Below are positions 1 through 8,690 of a stretch of DNA of 25,443 bases, piece by piece. The stretch is taken from positions 1 through 25,443 of the forward strand of contig PAZT01000040.1 in assembly GCA_002716165.1 (NCBI GenBank). Reading direction: 5' to 3'. Positions within the stretch are counted from its first letter, which is position 1. Each line of letters starts with the position of its first letter. This DNA comes from Deltaproteobacteria bacterium (lineage in GTDB: Bacteria; SAR324; NAC60-12). The position numbers and the translations under genes are program-made. The notes beneath the pieces were generated by a model, which was not told the origin of the DNA, searched no databases, and saw only the letters and a program-made list of their open reading frames with translations.

Positions 1-362
1 TCTCTGAAAAAACTGTCCCCGAAGTCAAATGTCGCGTAATCCAGCATCATATTAAAAAACCGAACATGAACAGGTTTGTCAAACCCGTACATTTGTTCGA
101 TTTCTTCAACCAATTCCGGAGCCAAACCCTGTGCACCTCTATATTTTGAAGTTTTTTCTGAAACTGCTTTTTTTTGACCTTTTACATCTTCACCTCCGCC
201 GGAGAGACGTTCAGTGGCACTAACAGCTTCCCCCTGCAGTTTGGCAATCATCTGCTCTACAGGACCTCCAGGCGCAATCTGGATTATAACGAAGTTTACT
301 GTCATTATTCCAATTAATGTAGGGATAACGAGCAACAAACGACGGATGATATAAGCAGTCAT
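1..362 (-). CDS. yejB: YejB-type peptide/microcin C ABC transporter permease, N-terminal part (cut by window edge)
   Basis: The minus strand encodes about 120 residues starting MTAYIIRRLLLVIPTLIGIM and running off the left edge. The first hydrophobic segment is followed by VIIQIAPGGPVEQ and later by YGFDKPVHVRFFNMMLDYATFDFGDS. This matches the start of E. coli YejB closely, including the insertion of about 40 residues between the APGGP block and the YGFDKP block that sets YejB apart from ordinary DppB/OppB permeases. YejB is an inner-membrane permease of the YejABEF importer, which takes up oligopeptides and microcin C. The ATG at 362 lies 52 bp after the yejA stop on the same strand, so the two genes are very likely one operon; yejE and yejF would be expected beyond the edge. 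There is no clear ribosome binding site, only an A/T-rich leader. Confidence 0.93.
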   Translation of the reverse strand, partial: MTAYIIRRLLLVIPTLIGIMTVNFVIIQIAPGGPVEQMIAKLQGEAVSATERLSGGGEDVKGQKKAVSEKTSKYRGAQGLAPELVEEIEQMYGFDKPVHVRFFNMMLDYATFDFGDSFFR

Positions 363-414
363 TATTTTTAAAAAGTATCTTGTTCTAAAAAAGGTAAGTA
401 AATTATTAACAATT

Positions 415-2253
415 CTACTTATTTTTTAACATGATCTTTTCTTTGGTATCATCAACCCACCATGTGAAAAATCCTAAGCTATATTTTGGTGTAATATCTG
501 GTCTGGAAAATTTATTCCAGTATGAAAGACGGTAATAGTTGATATGCCAGTGTGGTACTAAATAGTGACCCCATAATAATGCTCGATCCAGAGCTCTGGT
601 ACTGTGAATAAGTTGATTTCGGTTAGGCGCTTCTATTACTAATCGTACTAGTTTATCAATTGCAGGATTACATATACCCATATAATTCCTTGTACCACTA
701 GTTTCAGCTGCTTTGCAACTCCAATAATTATCCTGTTCATTTCCAGGTGAAAGTGATTGTCCGGCTACCATTACAAAGACATCAAAATCGAATGAACGGA
801 TACGATTTACATATTGGGAGGTATCAACTACCCTTACACTGGCCTCAATACCCATTCGTTCTAAATTTTTTTTAAAAGGCAATACTATCCTTTCGAAAGC
901 AGGTGAGATAAGCAAAATCTCAAACTTTAATTCTTCACCTGTTTCAGAGTTGACCCGCTTACCATCTTTTACTTTCCATCCAGCCTCTTTTAGTAGTTTA
1001 GAAGCGATCAGTAATTGTTTTCGTATGTTCCCAGATCCATCAGTTACTGGTGGTTTAAATTCTTTGGTGAACACTTCATCAGGTAGGTCTTTTCGAAATG
1101 GTTCAAGAATCTCTAATTCTTCCTGTGAGGGCAATCCACTTGATGACAGTTCTGAATTCTCAAAAAAGCTGTCTGTTCGTTTGTATTGGCCATAAAATAA
1201 ATTTTTATTGCTCCACTCAAAATCGAAAGCATAGCCGATTGCTTCACGAACTTTACGGTCTTTAAACATAGACCTACGCAAATTAAAAGCAAAAGCCTGC
1301 ATACCTCTAGGAAGTTCATGCGGAATTTCCTCCCTGATTGTAAGGTTCTCATCAAAAGTTTTTCCTTTATACATAGAGGCCCACATTTTAGAGTTATTTT
1401 CTTCTCGGAAGTCATATTTACCTGCTTTGAATGCTTCTAAAGCTACTGTGGCATCTCTATAGTAATCATAACGGACAATATCAAAGTTATTTCTACCCTT
1501 GTTTACAGGGTGGTTTTCGGCCCAATAATCTTTCACACGTTCGTAGGTAATATATTTTCCTGCCTTAAAGTCCTTTATTCGATACGGGCCACTTCCCAGA
1601 GGAGGGTCAAGTGTTGATTTTGAAAAATCCTTTCCTTCCCAGTAGTGTTTTGGCAGAACGGGTAGTTGTCCAGTAATCAGAACCAATTCCCTATTTGTCA
1701 TACCTTGGCGGAAGTTGAATTTTACTCTTCTGTTGCCTAAATCTTTAACTTCAACTATATCACCATAATATGATTTATAAAAAGGTGCTCCCATTTCCAT
1801 TAGCATATTAAATGTAAAAATAACATCATCTACATTTATCGATTCTCCATCATGAAATCTAGCCTTTGCATTTAAATGATAAATCACCCATGTTCGATCT
1901 TCAGGGTATTCAATTTGATCAGCAATCAAACCATATTCTGAAAATGCTTCATCAGAAGATCCAGTTGTTAATGTCTCATATATCATTCCAAGCCCACTTG
2001 CAGAAACACCCTTCGCTATAAAAGCGTTGAAACTGTCATAAGAGCCGATCGAGCTGAGAGTAACTTCACCACCTTTTGGAGCTTCTGGATTTACATATTC
2101 AAAGTGAGAAAATCCTTCTGAATATTTTGGTTCTCCATTCATAGCAATTGATGAGGATTTAATGGTTTTTGAATCTGCAAAGACTGATATTCGTTCGCTA
2201 ATATTGAAGCTTAATGTAAGTAATAGTGAGAATATTAGTTGATAATTTTTCAT
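415..2253 (-). CDS. yejA: YejA-like periplasmic oligopeptide/microcin C-binding protein
   Basis: Solute-binding protein of family 5 (SBP_bac_5), the periplasmic receptor of the YejABEF importer. I start it at the ATG at 2253 (612 residues): this gives a clean signal peptide, MKNYQLIFSLLLTLSFNISE..., ending near SVFADS, and GGGGT lies 5-10 bases upstream. A longer reading from 2304 would add 17 mostly polar residues ahead of the signal peptide and is less likely. Family marks are the early HFEYVNPEAPKGG block, GSGPYRI near residue 220, the hallmark AFAFNLRRSMFKDRKVREAI around residue 330, and EQDNYWSCKAAETSGTRNYMGI near the C-terminus. The length of about 610 residues is normal for YejA and longer than DppA/OppA. 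The PAP2 gene lies 135 bp upstream on the same strand and yejB follows. Confidence 0.94.
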   Translation of the reverse strand: MKNYQLIFSLLLTLSFNISERISVFADSKTIKSSSIAMNGEPKYSEGFSHFEYVNPEAPKGGEVTLSSIGSYDSFNAFIAKGVSASGLGMIYETLTTGSSDEAFSEYGLIADQIEYPEDRTWVIYHLNAKARFHDGESINVDDVIFTFNMLMEMGAPFYKSYYGDIVEVKDLGNRRVKFNFRQGMTNRELVLITGQLPVLPKHYWEGKDFSKSTLDPPLGSGPYRIKDFKAGKYITYERVKDYWAENHPVNKGRNNFDIVRYDYYRDATVALEAFKAGKYDFREENNSKMWASMYKGKTFDENLTIREEIPHELPRGMQAFAFNLRRSMFKDRKVREAIGYAFDFEWSNKNLFYGQYKRTDSFFENSELSSSGLPSQEELEILEPFRKDLPDEVFTKEFKPPVTDGSGNIRKQLLIASKLLKEAGWKVKDGKRVNSETGEELKFEILLISPAFERIVLPFKKNLERMGIEASVRVVDTSQYVNRIRSFDFDVFVMVAGQSLSPGNEQDNYWSCKAAETSGTRNYMGICNPAIDKLVRLVIEAPNRNQLIHSTRALDRALLWGHYLVPHWHINYYRLSYWNKFSRPDITPKYSLGFFTWWVDDTKEKIMLKNK

Positions 2254-2388
2254 TTTTACCCCGTAAGTAAAATTTTGTTTTTTGATAAAGGCATAAATGG
2301 CCATTTAGATAAGAATAAGTTTACTACAATGGTCACCCTTGAAAACTTTTAATTCAAGACCAAAATTAAATACTGTTCATGTTATTAT

Positions 2389-3537
2389 TTAATTCAAAGA
2401 ACTGTTAAGACTATCATAAAATTGAACATTTCCTTTTAAATGTTTTGGTAAAATGAGTCTAAAAGAGTGAATAAAATTTCTATGATATCCCTTAACTGTT
2501 TCCTTAAAATTAACTTTCATTAAGTCTTCTACTTTTTCAATAGAAAAATTTAAGAAATGTGACGTATAAGGAGGTGCAAATCCTTTTACAAGTAACTGGA
2601 ATTTACCATTTTCCAATTCCTCAAATCTTGTAGTTTCCATTTTCCATTTTACAGGTATAAAAACATTCAATTGTGAAACCTCTTTTTTTATGTCGAAAAC
2701 TACGTCATGTTCTTTGTAAAAAGGCCTGCGCGTCCAGGTAAATGCGGCCAAAACAGACAAAAATAATATTACTCCAATTGAAATATTTAATTTTTGTTTT
2801 TTTTTGAAATTCATAACATGTTTGTTTTCATTTCGGGGTGGTTGGTAGACGAAATAGTAGAGAAACGATAAAGTAAGCCATACTACGCCAAGTGACCACA
2901 TAGCATCAGTTATATAATGCCCTCCCTGAGCTATACGTGCAATACTCATAAGAATTCCATAAATCAACCCAATAGAAAGAGATAAAACCGCAAATTTGCG
3001 ATAATGACGCCAAAAAACAATACCACTGGTTAATGTGAAGGCAATCGAACAATGTCCGCATGGGAAAGAACGCCCACGACCGGGAATTCCAGACTGAAGT
3101 GCAGGCAAATATTCCCATTTACCACTGAATTGTTTAATCTCTCTGGGGCGAGGTCGACCTGTGTGGTCTTTGAGGACTACATTCACCAGTAATGCTGAAG
3201 CGATGATAGGAGTAAGAGCACAAATTAGCAAATATGGGCGCAGAATTGCTTGTTTTTTATTTGAAAGTGAATAAATCCAGATAAAAAATGAAAGGATAGA
3301 TACAAAGATTCCTGGAATTACACCATATTCATAAAACCATTTCCAAGGGAAGGATTCAGCCAAATACCATTTCTTTTCTACTGTGAAAAATTTTGCAGAA
3401 AATTTTAAATCAAAATTATTTGCTTCTCCCCAATATGTTAACCCTATTAAAACAAAGATCAACAAACATATCAATAGAGTACCCCGGACTAAATAAAAAC
3501 CGGATTGAGAGTGTGAAAGTTTTTGAATTGAAGGCAA
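2389..3537 (-). CDS. PAP2-family membrane phosphatase with extra C-terminal domain
   Basis: Polytopic membrane protein of 382 residues with all three PAP2 phosphatase signatures: KDHTGRPRP (K123, R130, P131), SFPCGHCS (P159-H162) and ARIAQGGHYITD (R201, H207, D211). H162 and H207 are the expected catalytic pair, H207 forming the phospho-enzyme. Such enzymes dephosphorylate lipid phosphates, undecaprenyl pyrophosphate or lipid A on the periplasmic side; the exact substrate cannot be read here. Usual PSGH is PCGH and the usual S before R201 is A. Hydrophobic segments occur near 17-34, 72-90, 101-122, 163-176, 184-199 and 213-231. After the core, a further hydrophobic segment (about 251-268) leads into a soluble tail of about 110 residues (270-382) that I cannot assign. 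The start is TTG, 7 bases after AGG and two codons after an in-frame TAG; a start further in would cut the first membrane segment. Confidence 0.88.
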   Translation of the reverse strand: MPSIQKLSHSQSGFYLVRGTLLICLLIFVLIGLTYWGEANNFDLKFSAKFFTVEKKWYLAESFPWKWFYEYGVIPGIFVSILSFFIWIYSLSNKKQAILRPYLLICALTPIIASALLVNVVLKDHTGRPRPREIKQFSGKWEYLPALQSGIPGRGRSFPCGHCSIAFTLTSGIVFWRHYRKFAVLSLSIGLIYGILMSIARIAQGGHYITDAMWSLGVVWLTLSFLYYFVYQPPRNENKHVMNFKKKQKLNISIGVILFLSVLAAFTWTRRPFYKEHDVVFDIKKEVSQLNVFIPVKWKMETTRFEELENGKFQLLVKGFAPPYTSHFLNFSIEKVEDLMKVNFKETVKGYHRNFIHSFRLILPKHLKGNVQFYDSLNSSLN

Positions 3538-3888
3538 GTTAACCTAAATGAAGTTTTTAAACAATAGTATTATTATTCCTTACTATGAAATAGATTAAAG
3601 TGTAAATTATGTTATAGCAAGGTTTTCAAGTGATTATTCTTCTAAATATAATTATGTATTTAGTTAAGATATAAAGTTATTTCGTGGGATGAAAAGGTTG
3701 TGATAGTAACTATAAAAAAATAAAAATTTCTTTAATTAAAGTTCCTCCTTTTGATTTGAAGTAAAATTGGGTTGTGTTAAAATGCACCTGTTATCATTTT
3801 TAACTAGTTTGAATGACAATTTGTTTTACTTGAATCGATGGAAATTGTGAATTATTTATAATTAGGATTGTCTTGCACAAAGGTCTTT
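3538..3888. other. Intergenic region between the divergent PAP2 and ior genes
   Basis: 351 bp of very A+T-rich sequence with no convincing reading frame. It must carry the promoters of both flanking genes. The clearest candidate, for the plus strand, is listed separately at 3756-3783. A 12-bp perfect palindrome CTTTAATTAAAG lies at 3730-3741 just upstream of it; at this base composition it may be chance. A TATAAT hexamer at 3857-3862 has no good -35 partner. I see no RNA gene or terminator. Confidence 0.6.
3756..3783 (+). promoter_or_regulatory. Candidate sigma-70-type promoter for ior
   Basis: TTGAAG (3756-3761), 16 bp, then TAAAAT (3778-3783), pointing towards the indolepyruvate oxidoreductase gene. 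It would give a leader of about 100 nt. The match is reasonable but AT-rich sequence makes such pairs by chance. Confidence 0.35.
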
Positions 3889-6800
3889 ATGAAAAAAAGG
3901 TCAGTCTCACTTGATGATAAGTACATATTAAAAAAAGGTGTAGCGTTCATGACGGGCGTACAGGCCCTTGTGCGATTGCCTTTGGTACAAAAAGAACTGG
4001 ATAGACAGTCTGGTCTCAATACAGCAGGTTACATAAGTGGATACCGTGGTTCCCCTTTGGGTGGTTATGATCAACAACTGTCGAAAAATTATAAACTACT
4101 TGAGGAAAGCGAGATAAAATTTCAGCCGGGTGTGAATGAGGATTTGGCTGCTACCGCTCTCTGGGGAACACAACAGGCAGAGATACGTGGTGAGGGTAAG
4201 TATGATGGTATTTTTGGAATTTGGTATGGCAAGGGTCCCGGGGTTGATCGTTCCGGTGATGTACTAAAACATGCCAATCATGCAGGAACATCTAAATTTG
4301 GTGGAGTACTGGCATTGTTGGGGGACGATCATACTGCAGAGTCTTCAACACTTTGTGGTCAAAGTGAGTTTTCAATGATTGACGCCATGATTCCTATACT
4401 CAATCCCTCTGATGTTCAGGAGATATATGACTATGGAATTTATGGCTGGGCTCTATCGAGGTATAGTGGATGCTGGGTTGGTTTAAAATGTCTGCACGAC
4501 ACTGTGGAATCAACAGCTTCCATAAATGTTGATATAAATCGTCTAAATATATTATATCCTAAAGATTTCAATTTTCCTGATGATGGTTTAAACATTCGTT
4601 TCCCTGACACTCCCAACTCTCAGGATGAAAGAATGCATCATCATAAAATTGAAGCAGTAAGAGCTTTTTCTCGAGTAAATAAATTTGATCGTATAATATG
4701 GAATGGCCGTAATGCAAAAATTGGAATTGTTTCGGTTGGTAAGTCATACTCGGATACAATGCTTGCTCTGGATGAACTTGCAATTAGCGAACATGATGCA
4801 GATCAAATGGGTTTAAGTCTTTATAAGGTAACAATGCCATGGCCCCTCGAAGATAAAGGAATAATTGAGTTCGCAAAAGGGCTTGATTTGATTATAGTTG
4901 TTGAGGAAAAAAGAGCTATTATTGAGTCACAAATTAAAGAAATATTGTATGAAACTTCATCTAATCCCAAAGTGATTGGCAAAACTGATGAAAATGGCAA
5001 TTCTCTCTTTAGTTCAGTGGGTGCGCTCGATCCTAATATGATTGCCTCTACTATTGGAAAAAGAATTTTAAAGAATCGGCATCACGAATTACTTTCTGAT
5101 CGTTTGAGGGAAATGGAGTTTAGATTAGATTCCTCTTCTTTACCTAGAGAATCAATTAATCGAATGCCATATTTTTGTTCTGGATGTCCTCATAATTCAT
5201 CAACTGTTATTCCAGAAGGAAGTATTGCAATGGCTGGGATTGGCTGCCATTACATGGTTCAGTGGATGGATCGTGGTGATACAATTGGATTTACCCAAAT
5301 GGGGGGTGAAGGTTCAAACTGGATTGGACAGGCACCTTTTATTAACAGAAAACATGTATTCCAGAATATTGGAGACGGAACCTATTATCATTCTGGCATT
5401 TTAGCTATACGCGCGGCGGTTGCTTCTGGAGTAAACATTACCTACAAAATTTTATTGAATGATGCTGTAGCTATGACGGGTGGACAGAGTGTTGATGGAA
5501 AAATGACAGTTCAAACTGTTTCTTATCAGATGTTTGCTGAAGGTGTTAAACAAGTAACTGTAGTAAGTGATGCACCTGAAAAATTCAAAAAAAACTCTGA
5601 AATTCCTCCCAACGTGATGATATATGATCGCAAGGATTTAGATTATGTTCAGCGTCAAATAAGAGAAATTGAGGGAGTTACAGTACTTATTTATGAGCAG
5701 GTTTGTGCTGCGGAAAAAAGGCGAAGACGTAAACGAGGCATTCTGCTTGATCCTCCTCGCAGAATATACATTAACGACCAGGTTTGTGAGGGATGTGGAG
5801 ATTGTGGTGTAAAATCTAATTGTATCTCAGTTATGCCGCTTGAAACTGAATTTGGAAGAAAAAGAATGATTGATCAGTCTTCATGTAACAAAGATTACAG
5901 TTGTGTCAATGGATTATGTCCAAGTTTCGTAAGCGTCATTGGAGGAAAACTGAAGAAAAACGTCTCATTTTACAATGAGAATGATGAATGGGGTGTTCTT
6001 CCTGAACCGAAACTTCCAAAAATCAAAGGAACTTATAATGTTGTTTTGAGTGGTGTTGGAGGCACTGGTATTGTTACAATTGGTGCTTTACTTGGAATGG
6101 CTGCACATATTGAGAAAAAGGGCGCAGGAATCCTTGATATGACAGGGATTGCTCAGAAAGGTGGTGCCGTACTATCGCATCTTAGAATAGGTGAAGTACA
6201 GGAAGATATTCATTCTCCGAGGATTGCTTCACAAGGGGCTAATTTAATTATTGGAAGTGATTTGGTAGTTACTGGTAGTGAGAAGACTTTATCTCTGATC
6301 AAACCTGGACATACTAAACTTATTATAAATAGTTATGAACTCATTACAGGTGAATTTACTCAAAAAGCTGACATGCTCTTTCCCAGTCTGAAAATCAAAC
6401 AGATGATAATGGAAACTGCCGGAAATGAAAATGCAGAGTTTCTTGATGCATCACGCTTTGCAACAGCTTTAATTGGAGACACAATTGCTACAAATATTTT
6501 TTTAATTGGTTATGCCTATCAACGAGGATTGATCCCTTTGGAATATACTTCAATTGAACAGGCTATTCATATAAATGGTATCTCTGTTGACTCAAACATA
6601 AAGGCCTTCACTTGGGGAAGAAGAACCGCGCATAATGATAAGAGAGTTAGAGAATTAACTGCTTCTCAAACAGATGTGAGTCTAAACGAAGAAACTCTGG
6701 ACACTCTTGATAAAAAAATACAGTATCGTGCTGATGTATTAAAGGATTATCAGAGCAAAGCATATGCAAAGCGTTATCTACAGATGGTAGAACGAGCACG

Positions 6801-7383
6801 TACAGTTGAGAATGTCCGCAAACCAGGGCAGTCCTCATTAACTGAGGCTGTTGCCAGGTATTATTTTAAACTTCTTGCATATAAGGATGAATATGAGGTT
6901 GCTCGCCTCTATACCAATGGAGATTTTCTCAAAAAAATTAATGATAGATTCGAAGGTAAATTTCATCTAAAACTGCATTTAGCACCCCCTATGTTTGCCA
7001 AACGAAATCCGCATACTGGCGAACCAGTAAAATCCTCTTTTGGTTCATGGATGTTCATTTCCATGAAAATACTAGCTAAGTTTAAATTCCTTCGAGGTAC
7101 TGTGTTTGATCTATTTGGAAAGACAAAAGAAAGGCAAATGGAAAGACAATTAATTCATGATTATGAAAAGACAATTGAGGAAGTGTTGAGAGGATTGTCA
7201 GAAAATAATCATTCTATTGCTACTGAAATTGCTAAATTACCAGAGTATATTCGCGGGTTTGATTTGGTTAAATTCAGACATATGGAAAAAACAAAGGTTC
7301 GTGAGAGAGAACTGATGGGAAAATTTAGAAAAATTTCAGGATTAAGTTCTTTAACTAGAAAAGTGGAGACAGTTAATTTATGA
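3889..7383 (+). CDS. ior: Fused indolepyruvate:ferredoxin oxidoreductase (IorA/IorB-type single chain)
   Basis: Oxidatively decarboxylates indolepyruvate and other aryl-pyruvates to aryl-acetyl-CoA, passing electrons to ferredoxin; it serves aromatic amino-acid breakdown. Domains in order (ATG at 3889, 1164 residues): pyruvate-oxidoreductase-like pyrimidine-binding domain (about 12-200, with GYISGYRGSPLGGYDQQ); thiamine-diphosphate domain (about 425-600, with CSGCPHN 430-436, GIGCH 450-454, GDGTYYHSG 495-503 and NDAVAMTGGQ 524-533); a cysteine-rich iron-sulfur segment (C633, C636, C639, C645, then C666, C672, C677); the gamma domain starting at GVGGTG (722-727); and a C-terminal region of about 250 residues typical of fused proteobacterial forms. 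All expected cofactor motifs are intact. I prefer the ATG at 3889 because AAAGG sits five bases upstream; a TTG at 3868 would add seven residues. Archaeal versions are two subunits; the long fused form is known in proteobacteria. Confidence 0.93.
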   Translation: MKKRSVSLDDKYILKKGVAFMTGVQALVRLPLVQKELDRQSGLNTAGYISGYRGSPLGGYDQQLSKNYKLLEESEIKFQPGVNEDLAATALWGTQQAEIRGEGKYDGIFGIWYGKGPGVDRSGDVLKHANHAGTSKFGGVLALLGDDHTAESSTLCGQSEFSMIDAMIPILNPSDVQEIYDYGIYGWALSRYSGCWVGLKCLHDTVESTASINVDINRLNILYPKDFNFPDDGLNIRFPDTPNSQDERMHHHKIEAVRAFSRVNKFDRIIWNGRNAKIGIVSVGKSYSDTMLALDELAISEHDADQMGLSLYKVTMPWPLEDKGIIEFAKGLDLIIVVEEKRAIIESQIKEILYETSSNPKVIGKTDENGNSLFSSVGALDPNMIASTIGKRILKNRHHELLSDRLREMEFRLDSSSLPRESINRMPYFCSGCPHNSSTVIPEGSIAMAGIGCHYMVQWMDRGDTIGFTQMGGEGSNWIGQAPFINRKHVFQNIGDGTYYHSGILAIRAAVASGVNITYKILLNDAVAMTGGQSVDGKMTVQTVSYQMFAEGVKQVTVVSDAPEKFKKNSEIPPNVMIYDRKDLDYVQRQIREIEGVTVLIYEQVCAAEKRRRRKRGILLDPPRRIYINDQVCEGCGDCGVKSNCISVMPLETEFGRKRMIDQSSCNKDYSCVNGLCPSFVSVIGGKLKKNVSFYNENDEWGVLPEPKLPKIKGTYNVVLSGVGGTGIVTIGALLGMAAHIEKKGAGILDMTGIAQKGGAVLSHLRIGEVQEDIHSPRIASQGANLIIGSDLVVTGSEKTLSLIKPGHTKLIINSYELITGEFTQKADMLFPSLKIKQMIMETAGNENAEFLDASRFATALIGDTIATNIFLIGYAYQRGLIPLEYTSIEQAIHINGISVDSNIKAFTWGRRTAHNDKRVRELTASQTDVSLNEETLDTLDKKIQYRADVLKDYQSKAYAKRYLQMVERARTVENVRKPGQSSLTEAVARYYFKLLAYKDEYEVARLYTNGDFLKKINDRFEGKFHLKLHLAPPMFAKRNPHTGEPVKSSFGSWMFISMKILAKFKFLRGTVFDLFGKTKERQMERQLIHDYEKTIEEVLRGLSENNHSIATEIAKLPEYIRGFDLVKFRHMEKTKVRERELMGKFRKISGLSSLTRKVETVNL

Positions 7384-7644
7384 AGGTTATCTTTGTTCCG
7401 TAATAATATAAGAAATATGAAAATTTTAATAAGATAGATTTTTGAAACGATTATTTTCTAAAACCATCATAATAATTTCTTAAATTATCACTTGATCTAT
7501 GAACTTTTTATTAATATTAGTATTTTAAAAGACTAGTTTTTTTATTCTTTAATTGTTCGATTTTACAAAAGATATTTATCAAAAACATTGAACAAATGAC
7601 TTAGTTAAAGTTGAATATGAAATCATATAAAAAAACATTTATAA

Positions 7645-8577
7645 ATGAAAATTAATTCAAGAATTTATATTGCTGGTCATCTTGGTCTTGCAGGGTCAGC
7701 AATTTACAGAGCTTTAAAAAAAATTGGATACGATAACCTTATTACTCGTCCACACTCAGAATTGGAACTTCTTGACTCGAATGAAGTCAGAAGATTTTTT
7801 TCAGAAACAAAACCGGAGTTTGTATTTTTGGCGGCAGCTAAGGTCGGGGGTATTCATGCAAACAGTACTTATCCAGCAAATTTTATTCGCGAAAACTTAA
7901 TAGTTCAAACTAATGTAATACATGAGGCTTGGCGACATGATGTTAAAAAATTGGTATTTCTTGGTAGTTCTTGCATTTACCCTAAACATTGTCCACAGCC
8001 AATGAAAGAAGAATACTTACTTTCAGGTGAACTGGAACCAACTAATGAAGCATATGCATTAGCTAAAATTGCTGGAATAAAAACTTGTCAAAGTTACAAT
8101 CAACAATATGGAACAAATTTTATTTCAGTTATGCCCACAAACCTTTATGGACCAAATGATAATTTTCATCCAGAAGATTCCCATGTTCTTCCGGCTTTAA
8201 TACGTAAATTTTATAAGGCAAAGCTTGCAAATGAAGATGTTGTTAACATATGGGGTTCAGGTAATCCTAGAAGAGAGTTTTTACATTCTGATGATCTTGC
8301 TGAAGCAATCCTATGTTTGATAGAAAATTATAATGATTCTGAAATAATCAATGTAGGGTGTGGAAAGGATCAAACAATTCGTGAGTTGGCTCAGACATTA
8401 AAAGAAGTGTCAGGATTCTCTGGTCGGTTGTTATTTGATAATTCTTATCCAGATGGGACTCCACAAAAAGTACTTGACACATCAAAAATCAGTGCACTTG
8501 GTTGGAAGCCCAAGATACCATTGAAAACGGGCTTGGAAATTGTTTATAAGTGGTATTCTTCGAAACAAGATGAGTGA
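7645..8577 (+). CDS. fcl: GDP-L-fucose synthase (GDP-4-keto-6-deoxymannose epimerase/reductase)
   Basis: Cytoplasmic NADPH-dependent enzyme that epimerises and reduces GDP-4-keto-6-deoxy-D-mannose to GDP-L-fucose, a donor for surface polysaccharide. 310 residues, normal for the family. The short-chain dehydrogenase fold shows the nucleotide motif GHLGLAGS (11-18), LAAAKVGGIHAN (62-73), the GSSCIYP block with S108, S109 and C110, and the catalytic pair Y137xxxK141. H180 and R187 sit where E. coli Fcl has its substrate-positioning histidine and arginine. Start at ATG with no visible Shine-Dalgarno. It stands alone: 261 bp after ior, and convergent with hemN 113 bp on. Gmd, which makes its substrate, is not in the window; ManC, two steps earlier, is 9 kb away on the same strand. 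Confidence 0.95.
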   Translation: MKINSRIYIAGHLGLAGSAIYRALKKIGYDNLITRPHSELELLDSNEVRRFFSETKPEFVFLAAAKVGGIHANSTYPANFIRENLIVQTNVIHEAWRHDVKKLVFLGSSCIYPKHCPQPMKEEYLLSGELEPTNEAYALAKIAGIKTCQSYNQQYGTNFISVMPTNLYGPNDNFHPEDSHVLPALIRKFYKAKLANEDVVNIWGSGNPRREFLHSDDLAEAILCLIENYNDSEIINVGCGKDQTIRELAQTLKEVSGFSGRLLFDNSYPDGTPQKVLDTSKISALGWKPKIPLKTGLEIVYKWYSSKQDE

Positions 8578-8690
8578 AAAATTGATTTATTTTTTAAATA
8601 TTTTTATTTAATATAAAACTTTTAGTAAAAGCTATTACCTTCCTAGATTTTTAAGTGAGTAGTATAAATTAGTTTTGTCTTAAAAAATAT

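Noticed and set aside
1113..1415. Open frames lying inside yejA, ior, hemN, gdhB and other long genes on alternative frames
   Set aside because: They are out-of-frame shadows of strongly conserved proteins, with no motif of their own.
2338..2358. CTTGAA...TTCAAG inverted repeat between the PAP2 gene and yejA
   Set aside because: Six-base arms with no U-run on either side; not convincing as terminator or operator.
8619..8631. Small hairpin CTTTT-AGT-AAAAG between the convergent fcl and hemN genes
   Set aside because: Only five stem pairs with one G-C; too weak to call a terminator although it is followed by TTTTAT on the hemN strand.
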